Origin: Porcincola sp945869225
GTDB lineage: Bacteria > Bacillota > Clostridia > Lachnospirales > Lachnospiraceae
NCBI RefSeq assembly: GCF_052118625.1
Contig: NZ_JBQKGW010000016.1
Span: 1 to 64,000 of the forward strand
Length of the DNA stretch: 64,000 nt
Reading direction: 5' to 3'
Within the stretch, counting starts at the first letter, position 1, and each line of letters starts with the position of its first letter. The position numbers and the translations under genes are program-made. Below, one piece after another: positions 17,571 to 25,051 of this stretch. A model generated the notes under the pieces. That model ran no database searches, was not told where the DNA came from, and worked only from the letters and a program-made list of their open reading frames with translations.

Positions 17571-18191
17571 ATGCTGAAATTCCAGCTTCCTGCTTACCAG
17601 GAAATCCCGAACGTCGGGCTTTACCTGGAGCAGACATTAAAGTATATCAACGATACGTTCTCCGCTTTCCGAAGCGTCGAGCTTACCAAGTCCATGATCA
17701 GCAATTATGTGAAGCTGGGCTATCTGCGCCGACCGGTGAAAAAGCAGTATGACCGGGAACAGATTGCCGCGCTTCTGTTCATTGCCGTCAGCAAACAGGT
17801 ACTGAGCATGGACAATATCGGAAAGCTCTTCCGGATGCAAGTGGAACTTGGTTCGATGGAGGTAAGCTATACAGCCTTCAAGGCGGATTTTGACTATCTG
17901 CTCGACAGTATCTGGAATCAGAAGGTGATGGACAGCGGCCAGGTCAGCGCATTCATGCAGCCGCAGGGTGCATACATGGCATACGAAGAGCAAAGGGAGG
18001 AAGGACAGGGTTCTTGCAATAAAAAAGGAGACAGGCCTCAGGATGGTTTTCCATCCAGCCCTGTCTCCCCTGAGGAAGCTTATATGCTGCTGTGGCAGGT
18101 TGCTTCCGCGGATGCCTACAGCATCTATCTCAACGAGCTGTTCAGCCACATGTCTGAAACGCCCCCGCAGAAGGACAGCACGGATCACTGA
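17571..18191 (+). CDS. DUF1836 protein (MerR-like predicted DNA-binding)
   Basis: A 206-aa protein of the DUF1836 family. The N-terminal 110 residues hold a MerR-like winged helix, with SMISNYVKLGYLRRPVKKQY and REQIAALLFIAVSKQVLSM visible; a helical region follows. A short linker near residues 140-165 (around NKKGDRPQDGFPSSP) carries, on the opposite strand, a complete terminator for the convergent gene. Members are thought to be regulators, but targets are unknown. The ATG at 17571 is supported by an upstream AGGAGC. Confidence 0.85.
   Translation: MLKFQLPAYQEIPNVGLYLEQTLKYINDTFSAFRSVELTKSMISNYVKLGYLRRPVKKQYDREQIAALLFIAVSKQVLSMDNIGKLFRMQVELGSMEVSYTAFKADFDYLLDSIWNQKVMDSGQVSAFMQPQGAYMAYEEQREEGQGSCNKKGDRPQDGFPSSPVSPEEAYMLLWQVASADAYSIYLNELFSHMSETPPQKDSTDH
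18021..18068 (-). terminator. Terminator for the RelA/SpoT-domain gene, embedded in DUF1836 coding sequence
   Basis: On the minus strand GGAGACAGG pairs with CCTGTCTCC around an inner GGATGG/CCATCC stem and is followed by six T. It lies 136 bp beyond the stop of the minus-strand RelA-like gene but inside the 3' part of the plus-strand DUF1836 gene, where it encodes a linker. Confidence 0.85.
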
Positions 18192-18203
18192 GCATCTTTT
18201 TTC

Positions 18204-19349
18204 TCACCCAACCAGGTCGTTCTGGAACCGGGAAAGGTGCTCGAACGGCAGAATGAGCCTGCCGTGATACAGACCGCAGCCGTCATTCATGAGTTCGTTA
18301 TTGTATGCGGTGAACATGTTGACGTCAATTTTTGAAAGATCCAGACACTGCAGTGCCATGCCGCGCTCGTATGCTTCGTCGAACAGCGGACATGCCCCCT
18401 CCGGGACTGCGCCCCTGCGGCGCCGGATGATGTTCTGCTCTTTTTCATACTGGCTGTGGTTCGCTGTCCCGATCTCCGCGAAATTGTCCATCTCATGGGT
18501 ACGCAGCTGCACCTCGATATAACTGGACGCTGCCTCGTCAAAGAAGGCGATGTGAAGCGACCGGTATCCGGACTCCTTCGGGTGCGCGACATAATCCCGG
18601 TAGTACGGGCGAACCTGCGGTTTCAGGCCAGAAGGCATGCTGCCGGAAACTGTCTCTTCAGGCGTCTCGCAGGACAGCACTCCTTCTAGGCTTGCAGCCG
18701 CCCCGGATCTGCCGCCGGCAGCCTCGATTCCGTCTTCAGCCGCTTCCCCGCCTCGCCGAATGGCCGGCTCTGCCGTGAACGACCGCTTCTCGAGGAACGC
18801 CGGCAGGGCGTTGGCAATCTCATAGAGATAGCGGATCTCCTCCTGTTCCCTGTCCTGTCCCGGGCGCAGGTGGCATGCCGGCATGGACAGCACAATCCGG
18901 TATGCAATGAAGTCCCGGAAATGATTCAGCTGCCTCTGCAGCCCTTCGATCGGCGGAAACGTATGGTGCTTCACGTAGTAGTCGTAGATATACTCTGTGA
19001 TGTACCCGTTGAACTTCTCCTCCGACCGGATGACGGACTTGATCCTGCCCCTGAAGGTGAAGGCTAAATAAGGATATTCGGAGGCCATGTACTTGTAGAA
19101 CTCCCGGATCCGGTTGGACTGGAAGGTCAGGAAGTCATTGTGTTCCAGCTGATACAGGATTCCCTCCAGGAAACGGCTGTGCTGAAAGTCGATGGCGGCC
19201 CGTCCGAACGCTGTATCCACCGTCTGACTGCCATCCGGGACACATCCCTGCATGCGCATTTCCGCGTCCGCGCCAAGGTCCGCCGAATACCGCCTTAATA
19301 TCTTCAGGACCGTATCCCCGGCATACAGATAATCATTCAGACTGATCAT
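18204..19349 (-). CDS. RelA/SpoT-domain protein (predicted (p)ppGpp synthetase-like)
   Basis: A 381-aa protein with a nucleotidyltransferase domain of the RelA/SpoT type: RIKSVIRSEEKFNGYI, DFIAYRIV, then HPKESGYRSLHIAF and EVQLRTHEMDNFAEIGTANH. There is no HD hydrolase domain and no C-terminal TGS/ACT region. A low-complexity insertion of about 60 residues rich in Gly, Ala and Glu separates the DFIAYRIV part from the YRSLH part. ATG at 19349 has GGGAGG upstream; a GTG three codons earlier overlaps that site. Whether it makes an alarmone is not established, since the family contains members with other reactions. Confidence 0.85.
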   Translation of the reverse strand: MISLNDYLYAGDTVLKILRRYSADLGADAEMRMQGCVPDGSQTVDTAFGRAAIDFQHSRFLEGILYQLEHNDFLTFQSNRIREFYKYMASEYPYLAFTFRGRIKSVIRSEEKFNGYITEYIYDYYVKHHTFPPIEGLQRQLNHFRDFIAYRIVLSMPACHLRPGQDREQEEIRYLYEIANALPAFLEKRSFTAEPAIRRGGEAAEDGIEAAGGRSGAAASLEGVLSCETPEETVSGSMPSGLKPQVRPYYRDYVAHPKESGYRSLHIAFFDEAASSYIEVQLRTHEMDNFAEIGTANHSQYEKEQNIIRRRRGAVPEGACPLFDEAYERGMALQCLDLSKIDVNMFTAYNNELMNDGCGLYHGRLILPFEHLSRFQNDLVG

Positions 19350-19403
19350 GCCGTCCACCTCCCTTACAGCAGCTTTCTAACCATCCAGCGCAGGGGCTGT
19401 TCA

Positions 19404-19466
19404 TCTGTGCTGGTTTCTCTGCGCCGGTTTCTCTGCGCCGGTTTCCCTGCGCTGGTTTCTCCGCGC
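19404..19466. repeat. 14-bp tandem repeat, 4.5 copies, in the RelA-like leader
   Basis: The unit TCTGCGCCGGTTTC is repeated four times with few changes (19404-19459), then a partial copy to 19466. It lies in the 5' untranslated region of the RelA/SpoT-domain gene, between its promoter (19491-19519) and start (19349). A change in copy number would alter leader length or folding. Confidence 0.85.
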
Positions 19467-19490
19467 TTCACCACGTGATAAAACACCCTC

Positions 19491-19519
19491 AGTATATGCG
19501 AAATCGTGTTATCAGGCAA
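19491..19519 (-). promoter_or_regulatory. Sigma-A promoter of the RelA/SpoT-domain gene
   Basis: On the minus strand TTGCCT (19514-19519) and TATACT (19491-19496) are spaced 17 bp. The -35 box falls inside the outer P1 strand of structured element B, so protein or RNA bound to that element could affect this promoter. Confidence 0.7.
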
Positions 19520-19595
19520 TGCCAGGGCTCTGCCCTGCCCGATTCGGCGGCTCTGCCGTCATCTCGTGCGCCGCACTCGATGATGACAGGCCGCC
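19511..19595. repeat. Structured intergenic element, copy B
   Basis: Copy B of the element at 13890-13976. On the plus strand hairpin P1 is ATCAGGCA...TGCCCGAT with an inner CAGGGC/GCCCTG. Hairpin P2 is GGCG/CGCC (19546-19549 with 19592-19595) with inner GCC/GGC and GTCATC/GATGAC, enclosing the conserved core TCGTGCGCCGCACTCGAT. As in copy A, P2 has a 5-nt internal loop on the 5' side and a single bulged purine on the 3' side. It directly abuts the T-run of the operon C terminator. Confidence 0.65.
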
Positions 19596-19601
19596 TTCAC
19601 G

Positions 19602-19627
19602 AAAAAGCAGCCGGTTTCCCGGCTGCC
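19602..19627 (-). terminator. Rho-independent terminator of operon C
   Basis: On the minus strand GCAGCCGG pairs with CCGGCTGC around a short loop and is followed by five T. It lies about 25 bp after the TIM-barrel gene stop. Confidence 0.9.
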
Positions 19628-19650
19628 AGCTCACTGGTTCGATATAGTTT

Positions 19651-20448
19651 TTATTCCGCCCACTTCAGCAGCTCTTCCAGATCTGCCCGGATTCCCGTCT
19701 CATCCGGTTCCACCTGTGCCGCGTACTCCACAACGAGATCCACGGGGTTTCCGATGTCTCTGACCATTCTCAGAAACCGATCAAAATCAAGTGTGCCGTC
19801 ATGGATGCGCCGGTGGCTGTCATGAATCCCGTCGTTATTGTGCAGATGATAGGCGTGAATCTGGCCTGAAAGTTCCCGGCAGACATGGCCGATGTCCCAG
19901 CCATTGGCGTGCGTATGCCCGATATCAATCAAAACCGGGTACTTTTCCTCCTTGCACAGCCGGATGAACGCTTCCTCATCAAGCAGCACATTCCCCCTGG
20001 AATGGACGCCGACATTCTCGACAAGAACCGGAATACCGGCCTGCATCGCCATCTCTTCCGCCTTCCGATACTGCCGGCAGGATCTTTCAAGCATCTGCGC
20101 TCTCAAAGACGGGTCATCCGGCACCCTGCAGTTGTTGTGGTGAAAAACGATATGCCTGGCCTTCAGCTTTTCGGCTGCACGGACGGTCTTTTGAAACATC
20201 TCATCTGTCCGCTCACAGACCTCTGAGCCTTCCGGTGCAGTGTGGTCTGCCTGATAGTACGGCTCATGAAAGGTTACCGGAACCTTCTCCAGTTCCGGAA
20301 ACAGTCGATTCAGTTCCGCTTCAAAGTCCCGGTCGTGAAAAAGCGGGAAGACTTCGACTCCCACGGCCCCCTGGAAATAATCCAGATACCGCTGAATTCT
20401 CGGAAATGTCTTCGTGCTGTACATATTCGTGCTGAGCAGGATACTCAT
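19651..20448 (-). CDS. Sugar phosphate isomerase/epimerase-like TIM-barrel protein
   Basis: A 265-aa protein of the xylose isomerase-like/AP endonuclease 2 superfamily. Candidate metal ligands sit at barrel strand ends: His in VFHHNN, Glu in VLVENVG, Asp and His in DIGHTHANG, His in AYHLHNNDG and Glu in VVEYA. ATG at 20448 (MSILLSTN) has GGAGG six bases upstream; the frame stays open upstream but overlaps the ATPase gene. As the last gene of a sugar ABC operon it may isomerise or epimerise the imported sugar. The exact substrate is unknown. Confidence 0.85.
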   Translation of the reverse strand: MSILLSTNMYSTKTFPRIQRYLDYFQGAVGVEVFPLFHDRDFEAELNRLFPELEKVPVTFHEPYYQADHTAPEGSEVCERTDEMFQKTVRAAEKLKARHIVFHHNNCRVPDDPSLRAQMLERSCRQYRKAEEMAMQAGIPVLVENVGVHSRGNVLLDEEAFIRLCKEEKYPVLIDIGHTHANGWDIGHVCRELSGQIHAYHLHNNDGIHDSHRRIHDGTLDFDRFLRMVRDIGNPVDLVVEYAAQVEPDETGIRADLEELLKWAE

Positions 20449-21640
20449 CTGGTCCTCCATTTTCCATGACGGTTTCAGAAACCTCCCGCCTGCAGGAAAC
20501 CGGCCAGCCGAGGCTTTTTCCATCCTCCGGGCTGAACAGATGGAAGTTTCTGAAATCGATCTTCAGCGATACCAGCTCGCCTTCCCTCGGCGGACGGCCA
20601 TTTTCCATCACCACCAGATCCTGTGTCAGTCCCTCCGGCCGGACGTACACCGCCGCCTGATTTCCGTAGTTTTCGATATACCGGACCTGACCGCGGATCA
20701 GGCTGGAAGCCGTCTCTCCTTCCAGGTCCGCGTCCTGATCCTGGCGTTCCCACTCACCCCGTCCTGTCCGGATCAGCTTCAGATGTTCCGGGCGGATTCC
20801 GACGGTATAGGTGGAATCCGGATGCTGTTCGACAACCTCTGTCCGCCATTCATCCGGCAGATAGACGCGCGATGTCCCGATCACCAGCGATTCCCGGTTG
20901 TAGGGAACCTTCTCGATGATGTTCATCGGCGGAGATCCGATGAATCTGGCGCAGAACACATTGGCCGGGAAATGATAGATGTTTCCCGGTGTGTCCAGCA
21001 TCTCGATGCTGCCCGCGTTCATCAGTGCAATCCGCTGGCCGACCGTCATCGCTTCCACCTGATCATGCGTCACATAGATCATGGTCGGATGATATTTCTC
21101 ATGGATTTTCACCAGCTCCTTGCGGGAATGCATCCGCAGCTGCGCATCCAGGTTGGAAAGGGGTTCATCCAGCAGGAAATAGTCAGCCTGCTTGACCACT
21201 GCCCGCGCCAGCGCCACGCGCTGCCGCTGACCGCCGGACAGATCCTTCGGCTTTCTGTCCGCATACTCTGTCAGCCGCAGCATATCCAGCACCTCGTCCA
21301 GGCGCCGTTCGATGACTGCGCTGTCCAGATGACTGACCTTCAGTCCGTAGGTGATATTCTTCCGGACGGTCATGTGCGGGTAGATCGCATAGTTCTGAAA
21401 GACCATGGATACATTCCGTCTGCCCGCCGGCACATGGTTGACAATTCTGTCCCCCATCCGGATCGTTCCGCCTGTGACCGGCTCAAGCCCGGCGATCATC
21501 CGAAGCAGCGTCGACTTTCCGCAGCCGGACGGTCCGAGCAGGATCAGCCGCTCACCCTCCCGGATCTCCATGCTCAGATCCTCGATGACCGTTGTCTTCC
21601 CGTATTCCTTATGAACATGTTCCAGTGTAAGATTCTTCAT
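20321..21640 (-). CDS. Sugar ABC transporter ATP-binding protein (MsmK/UgpC type)
   Basis: A 439-aa ATPase with Walker A GPSGCGKST, signature LSGGQRQRVALARA, Walker B DYFLLDEPLSNLD and the C-terminal regulatory OB-type region typical of CUT1 ATPases. Relatives end near residue 370. Here the frame runs about 65 residues further, overlapping the first 128 bp of the next gene in another frame. That tail looks like a lost stop codon rather than a domain. It is the only sugar ATPase gene in the window, so it may power the ATPase-less importers of operons A and B as well, as MsmK does in other Firmicutes. Confidence 0.92.
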   Translation of the reverse strand: MKNLTLEHVHKEYGKTTVIEDLSMEIREGERLILLGPSGCGKSTLLRMIAGLEPVTGGTIRMGDRIVNHVPAGRRNVSMVFQNYAIYPHMTVRKNITYGLKVSHLDSAVIERRLDEVLDMLRLTEYADRKPKDLSGGQRQRVALARAVVKQADYFLLDEPLSNLDAQLRMHSRKELVKIHEKYHPTMIYVTHDQVEAMTVGQRIALMNAGSIEMLDTPGNIYHFPANVFCARFIGSPPMNIIEKVPYNRESLVIGTSRVYLPDEWRTEVVEQHPDSTYTVGIRPEHLKLIRTGRGEWERQDQDADLEGETASSLIRGQVRYIENYGNQAAVYVRPEGLTQDLVVMENGRPPREGELVSLKIDFRNFHLFSPEDGKSLGWPVSCRREVSETVMENGGPDEYPAQHEYVQHEDISENSAVSGLFPGGRGSRSLPAFSRPGL

Positions 21641-21643
21641 GAT

Positions 21644-22591
21644 TCAGCCCTTCACGCCTGTCATGGCAAATGTACTGATGATGTATTTCTGGAAAATCAG
21701 GTACAGCACAAGCGGGATCAGCATCGTCAGCACCGACACTGCCATCGCCAGCGGGAAATCTGTCCCGCCCTCCGCGCTGATGTACATCTGAAGCGCCAGC
21801 GGGAGTGTGTAGTGTTCCACTGACTTCAGAATCAGCACCGGCCAGACATACTCATTCCAGGAGTTGATGAAAAAGATGATGCCCGTCGAGATGACTGCCG
21901 GGCGGACAAGCGGCATGATGATGTCCTTCATAATCTTCAGATCCGGGATGTTGTCCAGCTTGGCCGCCTCGACCAGGGACTTTGGAATTCCTCTCATCGC
22001 CTGCCGCAGCAGGAAGATCCCGAGCACATCGGCCATCTGCGGAAGCGCGACGCCCCAGATATTGTCCCGGAGCCCCATTTGCGTGATCAGAAGATAGTTG
22101 GGGATCATCGTAACCGTAAACGGCACGAACATCGTGATCAGCATCAGGAAATACAGCACCTTCTTCCCCCTGTACTGAAAGAAGACGAACGAATATGCCG
22201 CCAGAAGGGAGGTCAGGGTCTTGCAGACTGTCACGGAGGCCGCGATCAGGAAGGTGTTGAGGGCGATTCTGAATAATGGGAGCTTCGCGAACACCTGCCT
22301 GTACCCGTCCAGTGTCGGTCTGCGCGGAATCAGCTCCAGGATCGTATTGTAGGCATCGGAGGAAGTCTTGAAGGAGTTCGACACCGCAAAGGCAATCGGA
22401 AACAGGATAAGGATTGTATAAAGAATCAGAAACACGTGCCACCCGGCTGCCCCGGCCCGGCTTGTCTCACATCCCTGCTGTATCCGGTCTGCTCCTCTGT
22501 TTCCGGATGCTTTCTCTGCTGCACCCGCCAGCTCCCCGTTCACTCCTGTAGCCTGGACGGAACCCGCCCTGTCTGCACGGTCAGTTCTCAT
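21644..22591 (-). CDS. Carbohydrate ABC transporter permease (MalG-like, operon C)
   Basis: A 315-aa permease. ATG at 22591 (MRTDRADRAG) is chosen from an upstream AAAGGA; it overlaps the end of the partner permease by 11 bp. A hydrophilic N-terminal stretch of about 45 residues precedes the first helix (LILYTILILFPIAFAV). The EAA loop is EAAKLDNIPDLKIM. It ends 3 bp before the ATPase gene start. Confidence 0.9.
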   Translation of the reverse strand: MRTDRADRAGSVQATGVNGELAGAAEKASGNRGADRIQQGCETSRAGAAGWHVFLILYTILILFPIAFAVSNSFKTSSDAYNTILELIPRRPTLDGYRQVFAKLPLFRIALNTFLIAASVTVCKTLTSLLAAYSFVFFQYRGKKVLYFLMLITMFVPFTVTMIPNYLLITQMGLRDNIWGVALPQMADVLGIFLLRQAMRGIPKSLVEAAKLDNIPDLKIMKDIIMPLVRPAVISTGIIFFINSWNEYVWPVLILKSVEHYTLPLALQMYISAEGGTDFPLAMAVSVLTMLIPLVLYLIFQKYIISTFAMTGVKG

Positions 22592-23468
22592 AGTAGACGT
22601 TCCTTTCAACGAAGCGGAATTCCAGAAGCAGAAGAACCACGAAAAGCAGCATCGTAAGAACGGACGCCGCGGACGCTGTCCCTGTTTTGAACAATGTGAA
22701 TGCATTATGGTAGGACATATAGATCAGGTTCGAGCTGGCGTAGTTCGGTCCGCCCTGCGTGATGACCTTGATCGGTGTGAACACATACTGAAGTCCCTGC
22801 ACGATCGTGATGATGAACACATAGATCCCCGTCGCGGAGCTCATCGGAACAACGATATCAAAGAAGATGCGCCTGAGCGGAACGTTGTCGAGCCTGGCTG
22901 CCTCGATCACTTCGGGCGACACTCCCGAGATCCCCGCCAGCAGCACAATCAGGTTGTAGCCGAATGTCTTCCACGTCGTGATGATGCACAGTCCGGCGAT
23001 CACCCAGCCGTCCGTTTTGGTCCAGAAGGGAAGACGGATGCCCAGCGGTTTCAGAAGAATCGCCACCGGCCCCGACACCGGGTTCAGGATCCAGGTATAC
23101 AGGATCGACCCGACGACGAGTGAGATAATGCTGGGCAGGAACAGAGCTGATTTGTAAAATCCGCGCAGCCGGCTCACGGCAAACGACAGGACAAAGGAAA
23201 CCAGGTATGGCAGCGCCCAGTTGAGGATCAGCAGAATCACGATATACCAGAAGGTGTTCCCGAGAATCTTCCAGGTATTCGGATCCCGGAGCAGCGTGAC
23301 GTAATTCTGAAATCCGACGAATTTCTTCTGCGGCTGTATCATGTTCCAGTCAAAGAAACTCAGATAAACCGTATAGATGAGCGGATAAAACATAAACACG
23401 CAAAATGCCGCAAGTGACGGAATCAGGAACACATATCCCAGAACACCCTGCTTTTTCTGATCTTCCAT
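22581..23468 (-). CDS. Carbohydrate ABC transporter permease (MalF/UgpA-like, operon C)
   Basis: A 295-aa permease with six helices starting at LGYVFLIPSLAAFCVFMFYP and EAA loop EAARLDNVPLRRIFF. ATG at 23468 (MEDQKKQG) has AAGAGGA upstream; the longer open frame to 23555 has no better site. The LDNVP form of the EAA loop matches its MalG partner (LDNIP), supporting their pairing. It lies about 100 bp after the binding-protein gene. Confidence 0.9.
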   Translation of the reverse strand: MEDQKKQGVLGYVFLIPSLAAFCVFMFYPLIYTVYLSFFDWNMIQPQKKFVGFQNYVTLLRDPNTWKILGNTFWYIVILLILNWALPYLVSFVLSFAVSRLRGFYKSALFLPSIISLVVGSILYTWILNPVSGPVAILLKPLGIRLPFWTKTDGWVIAGLCIITTWKTFGYNLIVLLAGISGVSPEVIEAARLDNVPLRRIFFDIVVPMSSATGIYVFIITIVQGLQYVFTPIKVITQGGPNYASSNLIYMSYHNAFTLFKTGTASAASVLTMLLFVVLLLLEFRFVERNVYYEN

Positions 23469-23564
23469 GAGCGCAATCCTCTTCCTTGTCTCTTGTCTCC
23501 ATCCTGAAAACCTGTGATGAGCCGCCCCTCCCGGAAACGGCCCCATCACAGACATCTTTGTCGC

Positions 23565-24872
23565 TTACTGTGCGTTCAGCAGTTCATTGATCTGATCCTG
23601 TGTCGATGTCATCGCATCCTTCGCGGAAGCCTGACCGCCGAGAATCTGGTCTCTCATATCAAGCAGGAGCTGCTCCGCCTGAAGTCCCGCATCGCCCGGG
23701 AAAGCTGTCCACGGAACGACACCATCCATCTGCTCAATTGCCGCGTTCATCATCTGATTCTCAGCCAGGAAGTCCTTCAGACCGTTTTCCGCATCCGCAA
23801 CGTCCTTCCTCGGCGGTACATACCCGGTACCGATCGTCCAGGCTGCCATCGATTCAACGCTGTAGAGATATTTCTCGAATTCCCACGCTGCCTGAATCTG
23901 GTCATCGCCCTGCGCGGTGATGGCCAGGAAGCATCCGCCGGCCGGAACCTTTCTGTCCTTCCCTTCCCAGACAGGAGACTTGACCGTTGCCACATCAAAC
24001 TTCGCCCCGGCCTGTACAGAAGCTCTCCGGGCGATCGTGGTGTAAAGCATCGCGCAGTTCCCGTCGATGAAGCTCTGGCAGCCCTCGTCCCAGCCAACAT
24101 GAAGCGCTGACCCGTCCTTCACCATGTCGGCCACAAGCTGCATGGCCTCAGCGCCTTCATCGGAGGCAAATGACGCCTGCGCCTTCCCGTCCGCATCCTT
24201 CGTCAGCATGGAGGCGCCGTTGCTCTCGATCAGCGCCTGCTGTGCCCAGAAGTCCGCCGGCTCCTGCATATAGAAGCCGTACTTTCCGGTCTTCTCCTTG
24301 ACTGCCTTCGCAAACTGCTCGACTTCCTCCCAGGTTGTCGGTCCATCCTCGCTGATCCCCGCTTCCTTCAGCAGGTCTTTGTTGATGTAGAGAACCGGGT
24401 TGCTCAGAGAATACGGAATACCAACCTGATCACCCTTGCTGTTGACAGCGAGGTTCAGGACATTTGGAAGAAAATTGTCGGAAAGAAAGGTAGAATCTTC
24501 AGAATCAAACTTGTCGATAGCGTCCTGAGGAGACGTATATGAGAAATTGTTGGAGAAATAATCAAGAAACGCCCAGCCAATCTGCACAACTGCCGGATAA
24601 TTGCCGGTCGCTGCCTCTGCCTGGAGGTTCTGCATCAGGCCCTTGTACATATCCGGGTTGTATTTTGCCGTGACCTCGATGTGGTCGTTGCTCTCGTTGA
24701 ATTTCTGGACGAGTTCATCGACCGTCTTGCCGCCCTGTTCCTCGGAATTGCAGTGCCAGTACTCGATCTTGACCTTGTCTGTATCCCCTGCATAGGAGAC
24801 CGCCGGGACAGCCATCGCCGCCATCGCACCGGTCAGGATCATTGCAGCAAATCTGGTACCGTTTCTTTTCAT
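23565..24872 (-). CDS. Sugar ABC transporter solute-binding protein (operon C)
   Basis: A 435-aa extracellular binding protein of the UgpB/family 1 type with a clear signal peptide. The predicted cleavage is around SYAGD, and no cysteine is present for a lipid anchor. AGAAGGAGG precedes the ATG. It heads an operon with two permeases, an ATPase and a TIM-barrel isomerase-like protein. The mature start (KVKIEYWHCNSEEQGGK) is typical of UgpB-like proteins. The substrate is unknown. Confidence 0.92.
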   Translation of the reverse strand: MKRNGTRFAAMILTGAMAAMAVPAVSYAGDTDKVKIEYWHCNSEEQGGKTVDELVQKFNESNDHIEVTAKYNPDMYKGLMQNLQAEAATGNYPAVVQIGWAFLDYFSNNFSYTSPQDAIDKFDSEDSTFLSDNFLPNVLNLAVNSKGDQVGIPYSLSNPVLYINKDLLKEAGISEDGPTTWEEVEQFAKAVKEKTGKYGFYMQEPADFWAQQALIESNGASMLTKDADGKAQASFASDEGAEAMQLVADMVKDGSALHVGWDEGCQSFIDGNCAMLYTTIARRASVQAGAKFDVATVKSPVWEGKDRKVPAGGCFLAITAQGDDQIQAAWEFEKYLYSVESMAAWTIGTGYVPPRKDVADAENGLKDFLAENQMMNAAIEQMDGVVPWTAFPGDAGLQAEQLLLDMRDQILGGQASAKDAMTSTQDQINELLNAQ

Positions 24873-24982
24873 GAATTCCTCCTTCTGTAAGCAATGGTTT
24901 ATAATAATCAGCTAACAGCAAGGAGGATATCAAAATTGTCTGTAAAGTGCTATCTGATTTCAGAGGAATTCCGGTAAGACTT

Positions 24983-25011
24983 TTGTAAATTGAAACACGG
25001 CAGGGTATAAT
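24983..25011 (+). promoter_or_regulatory. Sigma-A promoter of the MFS gene
   Basis: TTGTAA (24983-24988) and TATAAT (25006-25011) are spaced exactly 17 bp, about 40 bp upstream of the MFS start. Operon C starts divergently from the same 180-bp gap. Confidence 0.75.
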
Positions 25012-25051
25012 CGAAAACAGAATTTCATCAACGAAAAAAGGGAGATCCTAT

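Noticed and set aside
17522..17752. Plus-strand ORF of 76 codons overlapping the DUF1836 start
   Set aside because: It is in another frame of the DUF1836 gene, has no family resemblance and no ribosome site.
20414..21823. Plus-strand ORF of 469 codons opposite the ATPase gene
   Set aside because: It is antisense to a clear ATPase with all motifs; the composition (His/Arg/Leu-rich) is typical of a shadow frame in GC-rich DNA.
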